The position numbers were made by a program, and so were the translations under genes. A DNA stretch of 64,000 nt, from contig NW_023504022.1 in assembly GCF_014529535.1 (NCBI RefSeq), forward strand, positions 1,360,986 through 1,424,985. The letters run 5' to 3'. The notes under the pieces were generated by a model, which was not told the origin of the DNA, did not search any database, and saw only the letters and a list, made by a program, of their open reading frames with translations. Below are positions 23,301-35,300 of the stretch, piece by piece; positions within the stretch are counted from its first letter, which is position 1, and each line of letters begins with the position of its first letter. This stretch comes from Bradysia coprophila (taxonomy: Eukaryota > Arthropoda > Insecta > Diptera > Sciaridae).

Positions 23301-26300
23301 GCTATGGTTTGTAGATGCGAGGCGTGGACGGGGATAACTCGAAAGCGGGACTTTTATTTTTCCCGAGCCTACGTCCTTGTGTGCCCCTTTATATTTTGAC
23401 GAGTTAACAGTAGAGGTGGGCGCCGGTCTATATTTTTCGGCAGCGGCTGTAAAATTTTTTAAAAGTATCGGCGGCGGCTTGAATCGGCTGAGCCGATTTT
23501 CCGAAATTCGGCGATGGCGTATGTCAAAATATTTATCGGCGGCAGCGGCGGCGCATTTGGCCCAAAAAACGGCGTTTAACGGAAAATTGTTGCAGAAAAA
23601 ATTTGTTAAATCTTACATTTATTTTAGTTAATAGTGTGTTCTTTATAAGAGAGTATAATTATAGCTTGACTTTAACTCTAGCATGCCTCAAATTGACAGT
23701 GTGTAGCGATCCAAGTCATAGATTTGAGCCATTTGATGAGATCCAAACTGTCTATTTCGTATTGAAGAATATTGCTAAAAGAGATGACTCTTAATAAAGA
23801 AGTCTGAGACTACTGTTTCGTCAAAATAGGATCCTAAAATCGTTTTGCCGATAGAAAAAAGATTAAAGAGTCGATTGTCATTTGTACCATTGAGACAGTA
23901 TGTAGTAGGGGGGTTGAAAAAGCACTTCGTTCGACTTTTTGGGAATTCTGAAAGGCCAGGGCCAGAAAATAAGATTGACAAAAAAAAAACAGATAGACCG
24001 CTTTTTTTGTTTAGCGCAAAATCAAAATGTGAAAAAAGAGGCAAATGTAGACTTTTCAAAATCGAAGTTAAATGACGTTGCATTACTAACGAAGTGCGAA
24101 TTGTCGTTTTTTGAAATTTTTAGAGGAGTGCAACCTCAGTGTAAAAATGGACACATTACCCTCCAGCTGTAGCCAATACGGTAAGTGTGGTATTTTCTGC
24201 ACGGTCTTCACTTGTAGCATACGATTTTGATATATTGTGTGCGAATCGGGCACCCGAGGCGTAGTCACAGTTCACAGCTTTTTATTATTAATAAAAAAAA
24301 CAAGCTTTTGAAAAAGTGCTCAATTTTTTTGTGTCAATCTTAGTTTATGGCCATGGCCTTTCAGAATTCCTATTGTTACACAAAAAAGTCGATACAAAAA
24401 ATACTAAAAAAACATGAAAAGTAAATAACTCAAAAACATTATAAAAACATTTTTCCAAATTTTGATAATTTTTGGAGAAATGTTTTACAAATATTAGGTT
24501 GTGCTTTGGTTTTAAATAAAGTCGCAACATTAGTAAATTGCGTTGAAAATTAACTTTAAAAAAACAAGGCGGCGGCGGCGCAGTGTTTTAATTTTACCGG
24601 CGGCGGCGCGATCGGCTAGCCGTTTTTAATGTTTCGGCGGCGGCGACGTCCTTTTTAGCTCTTTTTTTCGGCGGCGCTCGGTGCGGCTGGCGCCGGCGCC
24701 CACCTCTAGTTAACAGTATGAAGTCCGCTTTAATGGACTATATAGTTTTTCGTTTCTTTTTTCTCGATCTTAAACAACTTAAGGATGTGAGCATATTGAA
24801 AAAATCAATGCAATAATGTGCCGGATGGGACAGTGAATAAACTAACGTAAATTGGATGCTTGGAAGTAATTGATTATGAAAACCATGCGTTTTTAGCAAC
24901 AAGCTTCGGAAACTGTTATTTTGACAGTCAAAATCGTCTTCGGCTCGGATATGTCAAAATTACAGTTTCCGAAGCTTGTTGCTTAAGTCTGGTTCGTATT
25001 AGAAATTGATCCATCATGTAATGAATTACTTCCGCCGCATCCAATGTAATCTACTATTTTGTGGAACCAATTGCTTGTATCAATCAGTGATTTCAAGTTA
25101 TTCAGCTTCATTGGTTTACAAGGTAAAATCAATGGTAAAAATAGCTGGGTGTAATGGGCTCCGACAGTATATCAATGTTTTCAAACGTCCATAACCTTAA
25201 TCACTACACAGCAAAAACATTGTTTCGCTTTGCTTTGTGTGTAAATGTGTATTCGGTTTTTATTTTTCTCTCTTTTTTTTGTTAAAAGGAAAATTCACAC
25301 ATTTTACAAATTTGCAAATAAAACTCCATGAATATTGCAATTTACCCGCTTTACTGTCTATAAAATTTTCCAAAGTGCTTAGCAAACAGTTTTAATAAAA
25401 GGGAAAACATACTCACAAGCAAAACGAGTAAAATGACGAACTTTTTCAGACATTTAAATACGAAACGAGTTTAACATCGTCTATACGAACACCGTACAGT
25501 CGCCTCGGTACACCCAGTCTTATGCCAGCAATTATGCACGATGATGATATACTTACAAAAATTTGAATTAATTATCGTGTGCGTCGATTTAAAACCATTA
25601 AAACTTGAATAAAATTCTTGCGGAAATGCTGTTCCCACACTGCACTAAATATATGCTGATGCAATTATCTGGCGTAGAATGTAATATTTCTACTAAATGG
25701 AACGACAGTTACACCACCCACGTAATTATTTTAGGTTTTGTTTGTTAGTTTAACTCAATCAGATCAATCAATCATAATAGTAGATTACATTCGATGCTGC
25801 GAAAGTAATTAATTACATGAGGAACAGTTTTGTGATAAAAGCAAGCTCACAAATATGTTTTTTTGGACAACCAACTTCGTAACACGTAATAAAAAGTCGT
25901 CCAGCTTTCGAGTAAATTCAGATTTCCTCTAGCCTCGGGCCAATTTTTGTCCTGTCAAATTTAACTGACAGCTAATTTATCAGCGATGGCAGGAATTGGG
26001 TTCTTCCTTGTATCCGTAATTGATATTTTCATTAATGATTGATTCATCTTTTTAGCTATAGCACTGAGATTTTACTAACGAAAGCTGACATGAAATTTAA
26101 GGAAATACTGCCGGCGACAATTTGAATTTAATATTTTCAATAGATTATTGTCAATGTCGTCAAATTAGTTGTCAATTTCAACCAGCTAAATGTTTGAAAA
26201 TTTAAAAAAAATTTGAATTTCGAAAACTAATTTGAGAGACTTTGAGTAGAACCCAAGGTTCTGAAAGAACAGGTTAAGACACCCACGAAGGCGGGTGACA

Positions 26301-29300
26301 CCGAAATTGATAAACGCACTCAGTAGAGAGTTGTCTTAACCTGGTTCTTTCAGAACCTCGGTAGAACCCGCTATTTGTCAATGATTTATTCGTACAAATT
26401 TAAGTTTGAATCGCACTCACTTTGTTCAGAAATTGTTTAGAAGTCTCAACTAAACGGTGGCAAACCTTTTTTATTACAGTTTAGGAGCGAACACCCATAA
26501 GGTAAACAAACTAAATTAGTATTTACCTCAATGAATGGTGAAAACTGGGACAAAACCAAGGCTCTGAACAGACAGGTTAAGACACTTACGAAGGCCACCC
26601 GCACACAAATTTTGACAAATAGACAGATTTTGTTAAACCATAACAGAATGTACGAAAAGAAGCCTTGAAAAACCAATATCAAGCCTTGATATTCGAGGTG
26701 ACGATTGACACCTGTAGTAAGTGTGTTTATCACAACAAGTCTAAATTTTCAAAATTTGCGTCCCACTGCCTTCGCGATCAACTCAAAAGTGTCTTAACCT
26801 GTTCATTCAGAACCTTGGACAAAACGCAGTTTTGCTATTTTGTACACGTAGCGAGTGCGATAAGTAGAAAGAGAAGAGAGTTAGCTGCTCTTAAAGCGAA
26901 TTATTTTACGCAAAATTAATTTATCGATCCAATTATAGGCCATCCATAAAACCACGTCCATGTAAAATAAATATTATTGTAAATTGGATCGTGAACACGT
27001 TCATCTTTGATGAAATATTCAAAATACATTCTCATTCACTTGCCTCAACTTATTGAATATGAAAACTCAATTTAAAATAAAAAAAATTTAGGAAAAATAT
27101 CATTGAATGAATCCAATTTCAGTATACGTGACATAATATGAAACCAATCCCACTGACAAACATTCCGGTAATAATCACGAAATACAAAATAAAATTGCAA
27201 TAATGTGAATAAAAAAAATGTTTTTGCTCTTTCGGTTGTATATATAAATTACAGAACAACGAATGCAAATACTCAATAAAAATGTATGAAAAAAAGTAGA
27301 GAAATTTCTACCCAAACTTTTTTTAGTTGTTCGGATAACAACTGAAAAAAAGAATGTTCGTTTCGAGTGTCAGAAAACTTGAAAAGTAGATGATGATGAA
27401 AATAAGAACGGGAACGGAGAAATGAAATTGGAAAATGTTAAACATTGAATAATAATATTTTCGAGAGTTTGTTCGGTGGAAAAGTTATTTTGTTATATAC
27501 ATTGCGAATGACATGAAATTTTAATCATCCAGAGTTTGCAACAAAATTTTTACTTTTTCAAACCTTTATTGCATTTTCCAATTTTATTTACTTTCTTGTT
27601 ATATTTCTACCGCATTTATATGCCCCATTGTGTGTATAACAGTGCAACATTTTATAATGTTGTCTTGGACTTTGAATGTTAAACTGCACCGAAAAACTCG
27701 GGAAAAAGAGAAAAGTTTCCTTTTTTATTTAGTTCGGAAAGTATAAAGTTAAAATCCGTGATTTCGTGATTTGCGTTATCAAGTTTTGATCGTTTGATAC
27801 TAAAAATAGGGTGGTCTCCATCACCTTGCGATGGCTTGAAACCGGCAGAGGGGGAAAATTCTTACGAACATGAAGAAGAAAGTCTTATTGGGGTTTGGAA
27901 GCATCTACGACGAATTTTGAGAAGTTGAAAGGTTTAAGTGCCTATATTGAATCGTAGATGCTACCAAACTCCCGTAAGCTCTACTTTTCCTGAAAGTATA
28001 TGTAATTACCTTTCTAATGACACCCCACACGACCATGTACATTTTGTGAACCTCGAGAAATTTCTGTAAGAAAAGTGCAAGTTTTCGGTTTTTGAGCACC
28101 TCACACTAGCCACACAAGCTTCGAAGAATTTTTTTGAAAGTAGTTTTGGGCTCTGGGGTCGAATACCTTACTGGGCACGTATAAAAAATTCCAATAGAAT
28201 ACGCGTCCGATTTCGTTCTTCTGTTTTTCAGAAGAATCCCTCTTAATAAACCGAAAAATAAATTTTTCGCAATTCCGGTCCATAATCATCACATTTCCAT
28301 GCATCCATTTAATGTCGTTTTGAAGGTATTTATTTCACTGTATTCCCGGACACAGCGCAATATGAACTTTTTTTTCGCACGCAGTGCGTTATCAACTTTT
28401 TTTTTCGCACGCTAAAGAACCTATTACCTTCAACGAAGGCTAAATTTTTATAAATAAAAATCTTGAATTGACCTGAAATCGAACCCCCGACACCAAAAGG
28501 TTTTTGAGCACAAAGCAGCGACTTTAGCCATTCGGCTATAGAGTCACACAATTATACCGAACGTATTGTTGAAGCGTATATACTAAGCATTGACTACTCG
28601 ATTTCATTCAACGCGTCTCTTTACATCACATTGCAATGTGTATTATAATGCAGCCTTCTTGATCGTTCAAATGAATTTCTGTATACACAAGAATTTTAGA
28701 ACAAAATGTAGGACATGTTTTGCATTGGAAAGGTGATTATGGCCCGAAATTGCGAAAAACGTTGTATCTACCACGGTAGGTATGCCGGTATTTTTTCGCA
28801 CACGACGTCTTGTCGACCTCGGCTTCGCCTCGGGTCGACAATCGACATCTAGTGCGAAAAAATACCTTCATTCCTACCTTGGTAGATAAATAACTATTGA
28901 CGCTTCATTTTATGAGAATATCGTGAATGGATATTGACTTCAACACATCGCCAGTTAGTACGCAGTGACGTACTAAGAAGAGAGCATAACAGATATTTTT
29001 TCGAACCACCCTAAAGAGCAACGGTTCTTCGTAGAATAGGATTATGGTTTAGTGTCGTATCAAGTCTTTCCGTCATATTTCTCGATGAACTCAGCAGCAA
29101 CGAAACTGTTTCTTCTATCTGCTTTTATGATATTGTGAATGTAATAATGACAAAAGAAAAGAAAAGAAAAACAGCGAAACACCACCAATATTGACAAAGG
29201 CAGAAGAGATGATTTTCGAGACAAGATAATTTTCATATAAATGAATTTGTCTTACAATATCATCTATCGATAATTAATCACGTGCACCACATTATTATTA

Positions 29301-32300
29301 TTATTATTATTATTATTTATACGATATAATGAAATTACATTAAAATTGTCTACAATATATTTCTATATTGCTCCTCCTTCAACTCGTCTTTCTCCCTCCA
29401 TTCTTTTCTGCGACAATGACGACCGTAACATCATTAATAACTTCCTCAGTAAAGCGGAAGTTTTGTAATAATTCCATTGTTTTTCGCTACAGTCAGTGCA
29501 ATGGGATCAGGCGATTTACGGGAAGGAAGAGTTAGATAAATAATATGTCGAATAATTGACTGGAATAATAAATTCAAACATCCATTGCCGCCTTTGCATT
29601 GTAATGGAAAACGGAGTGAAAATGTTTCGTGTGTATGTGCGGTGGGCACGTAAAATATAAAAGCTTAACTTGAAATTATGCTTTTCAATCATAACTCTTC
29701 TCTTTCTGCTTTTAAATATTTAATTTGACGTCGAAATTTACGATAAAACTTTCCCAGCGAAAGAAGAGAATAAAAAAACGAAGAAAGAAAAACGTGAAGT
29801 TAACTTTTTATTATCGGAGGGAATTTTAAAGAAAAGATTTTTTCACAGAAAATTATGGTTGACATTAAGCGGTTTTATATTCGGCACTGATACCAATTCA
29901 TATTTCAGTTCCCCCCTTTTTTTTGGAACGGCAGATTAATGTTTTAGCAATAATTTCGCAAAGCACACGAAGAATCTGAAGATTCATTTTAATTATTTGT
30001 TTCCGATTCGGTAACCATTTCGAAGAGAAATCGTGAGCTCGCAGACATTTTCACTGGTGGTTTTAATCTTGATTCCTTTCTATTTCGTCCGGTAACATCA
30101 CAGGAAACAAAGAAACTTTTTAATTTGGCAATTTTCGTTTATTTCGCATTACTAAATACATCCAACACCTGTTGATATTGTCCGTCACCAAACAGTTGTT
30201 GCTTGAGTTGACCATATCCAATGTGCTCCTAAAACGGAATTCATTCTGTATATAGTACAACATAGCGCCTATATAACCGACGAATACCTCAAAAGTAGAA
30301 TTTCGATTGTCGGTACAATATACATCCTCCGAATTAACAGTCATCATATCGTCGTCGAATTTAGAGGATGTATCACCTGATGATGCCTGTGAATAAGGAG
30401 TAAAACGGACGGTGGTATCCAGTGGTGTCTCTCTTAATTCTGGACAAAATGAATTGAAGCTGCCATAGGATTTATCTCCGGAAGATGTTAGTGTATCACC
30501 AAAACCAAACTGTTCTCCAAAGCGAGACTGTTCTGCGAAGCGAGACTGTTCTCCAAAGCCAGACTCTTCTCCTAATCCAGACTCTTCACCCAATCCAGAC
30601 TCTTCACCCAATCCAGACTCTTTTCCCAATCCAGACTCTTTTCCCAATCCAGACTCTTTGCCCAATCCAGACTCTTCGTCCAATCCAGATTCTTCTCCAA
30701 ATCCAGGCTCTTCTCGCAGTCCAGACCGATCTCCCCATCCAAACCGATCTCCAATGCCAAATTGTTCCCCAAAACAAGATTGATCACCTTCTGTTTCCCG
30801 CGATATCTCTTTTTCTCGTTGCAAATCTTCTATCCTGAAAGTGAAGCAATTTAAAGGAGCAATTCAGTGCAAACGAGACTTAGTTGACCTACTCTTTATA
30901 CAATGCATTTAGTTCGCCACTTTCAATCAGCTTGAAACCAGACGGAGGTTGGTACATTTTTTCAGCCACTTCTTGATCGCATTTAACAAGATTTCGATGA
31001 AGCTGAATATTTAAATCGTCAGCTCGGACTCGATTAAATGTTTCAAGTTGCAATCGTTGCTCCAAAAATTCCATTCTTTCTCTGAAATTGTCAAAGTCAC
31101 TAAATACTACGGACTTGTGAAAGGAAACAACAACACAACGGCTTAAATATAACTTTGAGAGCCAACATACCACCCTGTGATTTTACGTCGAAGTTGTATG
31201 TGAGATTGATCTTTACCTTAAATCGGAGTTCGTAACTTTTGGCATCGTTTCATAATTATCTGGTTCAGTGTTGAGTATCATCTGAATCTTCTTGTGTATT
31301 TTATGACTGATTTTGTAATTATGGCTTGCATCAAAAACTACCAACGTTTTGTTGAATTTAAGGCAATCTAGAATGGCTTCACCGCCTACATCACTGATAT
31401 CACAATTTTGAACCTCAATCGCTTTGGATAAATGGAAAAGAAACGTAATTTCGCTGAATTCGATGCCGATTGAAATCCAAGACTAGGACGAAACCAATAT
31501 GACAAACCTTTCATCCACATATCCTCCTTCAGCCTAGATGTAATAGTTTCCAAACCCCTGTCCAGCAACTGATTTCCATTTAAAATTAAGCACTTTAAAC
31601 CGGGCACCGAATCGACATCAACATCGCGGTAGCGAAGTGATTTCATCCAACCCGCAGAATTTCGGCTGATCGTTTGGAATTTAATTAGTTCACCGATAAA
31701 GTCGGTGGCCGTGGTAGTTAAGTTGCAATGTGAAAGATTCAGTTTTTCAATGTTAGGCAAATCGCGGATGGTACAGCAAATCACATTGCAACCTTCGTCC
31801 AATATGTTGCTACGGGCAAAGCTTATAGATTTCATCGAACTGCTCCGAGAGATAGCCTGTAGTGTTGACAGTTTTCTTAAAATAAATTTTGAAAGTCGTT
31901 CCTTGACCGTTTACCGTCGCGATCATCTGAACGTAGTCAACAGCCAACGGCAATCCTTCCAATGCCAGCTTTGTTAACACCGAATTACGTATCACGCATC
32001 CAGACACAGCTCTAATTAGTGATGACATTATGCTAAGTTTCTTCTCCGGTTCATTCTCTGCTTAACATGTTTCGATCACATAACTAGAATTTCAGACCAA
32101 ACTTGGTTTATTCTTACCACATTTTCTGGATCGGATTTCCAAAAGTTCTAATGCGTTGTCCTGAGCCAAAGCCTTACAAATCATATCCCATTGGTCCGTT
32201 CTGATTCGATCGGCAGCAAAATCTAATTTGTTTTTACTTTTAATTAGTTCCAAAATCGCTGGCACATTTTTGTCTTTGCACAGCGATGTGTATGTTGTAT

Positions 32301-35300
32301 AGAACGATGAATGTTTGGAAGAATTACAACGTCCAATTGGTTGTGCGTGGTCCATTTTCAGTTTAGTTGCTGGTGTTCAGTTTTTTTTTCTTGACCCAAA
32401 ACTGAATAGAAAGCAAAATCTTAAAACGTAAAAACTCTGCGAATCAAAATTCAGAAGTTTACTAAAGCCTACTGCGCCTGCTGTCTAGGCTCTAAAATAA
32501 TTGTGGACGTTATATGTATTAGAATAACTATTACCCTTTGATTGACTGTATCAGTTCACTCGAACTTGCAACAGTAGTTGTTACAAATGTCGTTTTTCTG
32601 ATCAACGTACACATACAGTGCACGTTCTACTCCCCAACATAAACATCGATTATTTGGATCGGATTGAACTATGTCCATGACAATAAAGTTCCTGTGCTGC
32701 GAGGCTGCTCACAGCATACTATACATAAATACACAATGGATCTTATGTATAATTATCGATTTTTATTTATGTCGGAGGTTGTTAACAAATAAATTGTGCA
32801 GGAAATAAACAGCCCGTTTTTATTAGCCCCGTACGAAGTACAAAGGGGCTTATAGGATTACGATGCCGTGTGTAATTGATGGAATTCGAAGCAGACGGTA
32901 AGGGCAAAGTGTTTGCCTATGTTCATAGATGACGAATCTGCAATAAAAATTTTGTCTGTCCGTCTGTCCGTCTGTCCGTCTGTCACGTCGATATCTTGAG
33001 TAAATCAAATCCGATTTCAAAAATTTTTTTTCCCCTGAAATATAGTCGAAATAGTGAGGCTAAGTTCGAAGATGGGCATATTCGGGTCGGCCCTTCGTGA
33101 GTTAGGGCCACCTAAGTGATTTAAGGTCTTTTGGTGATATTTATGGCAAAATAAACGATGGAAATGTAAATGACACGGCAAATGATAGGTATTGTCAATA
33201 CCAATCCAGGAAAAAAAAGTTTTTTAAAATCGGGTGAGTGGACCGTGAGTTAGGGCCTTAGAAGTGAAATGCTACTAGGGCCCTATGTGTATTTTACATA
33301 TATGTTCTATATAGAACTCGAGTAAATTTCATTCGTTTTTCGTAATTTTTGTTTGATTTGGAAGGTAATCGAATGCCGAATAGAATGTTGTTGAAAAAAA
33401 ATTAAATTTGGGTCCTTGGCCTAAGGCCGCTACTAGGGCCCTATGTGTATTTTACATATAACTCGAGCAAATTTCATCCGTTTTTCGTAATTTTTGTTTC
33501 ATTTGGAAGGTAATCAAAGGCCGAATAGAATGTTGTTGAAAACAAATTAAATTTGGGTCCTTGGACTAAGGCCACTACTAGGGCCCTATGTGTATTTTAC
33601 ATATAACTCGAGCAAATTTCATCCGTTTTTCGTAATTTTTGTTTCATTTGGGAGGTAATCAAAGGCCGAATAGAATGTAGTTGAAAAAAAATTTAAATTT
33701 GGGTCCTCGGACTGAGGCCAATACTAGGGCCCTATGTGTATTTTACATATAACTCGAGCAAATTTCATCCTTTTTCGTAATTTTTGTTTCATTTGGAAGG
33801 TAATCAAAGGCCGAATAGAATGTAGTTGAAAAAAATTTTAAATTTGGGTCCTCGGACTGAGGAAAAAAATAAAATTTTAGGGCGATTTGAAATTTTTGTT
33901 TCATTTGAAAGGAACGTCGTACGGGGCTTCGTAATTGCGCTATGCGCAATTTGTAAGATGTACATATTACATAATAATTTTACTTTAACTACATTAACAG
34001 GCGCAATAGGCTTACGGTCAAAGTAGGGTGACAGACGCACTAGGGTCACGTACGCAATAGATATACGGGTTTGTACGGGGCTCAGTCGCAGCAAACGCTC
34101 CGACTGTTCTGATGGCTCGTTTTCAATTGAATCTTGTTGCCGGCTTTAACAATTGTTCTCACACAAAAGAGACAGCATTACCATTAGTGAAATAAGCAAA
34201 ACAGAACGGGAACATTTTCAATGTACAGTCAGCCAACTATGCAAAGACCCCTACGATTTCTAGCAATAGCATATAATATTATAAGTTACCAGTAAATATT
34301 TCGCAATTTTTACCGGTACCTTAATCTACAAATAAAACACGCTGACGGAAGTACTATTACAAACATAAAGAGACAACCAATGGTTGTCCGCAACGTTTGG
34401 TTCTGACAATAGTCGATTGTCAAAGCTTATACAATCACCTGGACCGATTTACAGTTTTGTATTTTCCCGATTGAGCTTCATAAATTACATAGCTTAAAAA
34501 TCATCATTTTTCTTATGATAGCCACCTTCAACCAACGTCACGGATATGTAATTTCGCATCTCTTGTGGTTACGTAATTCAGGAATGACCCGATTGGTATT
34601 TATTAACAGAGCAGGGAGTTTTACTCATTCCAATCTGAATGAAATTATTCCTTCAAATGTTATACTGCATGTACAAGACTAAAAACAGTCCAGTCCACAC
34701 AACTACATTCGACCGAGTGGGGCAGGCATAATAAATTTTTATTTCAATTTTACACAAAAAAAGAAAGAAAAAATAAAATAAAACTGAAATCCAAACAATA
34801 CAATCGCCAACAAAAGAAAATTAAATTTTTATCGTTTCACCTACCCGCTTTGTCCTCTCGATCCATTCGTTCGCGTGTTATACAAAATTTTCTTTCTATT
34901 TAATTTTAGTCTTTCATAGAAAATGCATTTTGCCTGTTTTTAATCTCTGGTGCTATGTGTGTACCCCGCGTGTTTCTCTATTCATTTTCTAATACGAGAA
35001 AATGTTCAACACTTCTGCGAGACTTTTTTCTATTCTGTCTATGTTTTATCGTCGATTTTAACAAAAGGATTATCAGCGAACAAAAGAGAAAAGATGAATA
35101 TATATGAGAGTGTGGATAAAAATGACGATTATATAAAAGTCTATGAGGCTAAGCCATAATCCTGGCACAATGGAACCTTAATTATGGCTTGAGTCAAACG
35201 TGTACGACTTTAATTCTTTAATAAAAGAAAACATCGGAACTAGTGTCGTTGGTATTGTCAAGCGTTAAAAGGCACCAACGAATTTTATTAAAAATTCAAA

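Noticed and set aside
30485..30838. Plus-strand repetitive frame opposite the Cep78 minisatellite
   Set aside because: Shadow of the coding repeat on the minus strand, which has splice sites and family support.
34950..35159. Plus-strand 69-codon frame in TPP2 intron 11
   Set aside because: AT-rich, no motif, no splice context; treated as noise.
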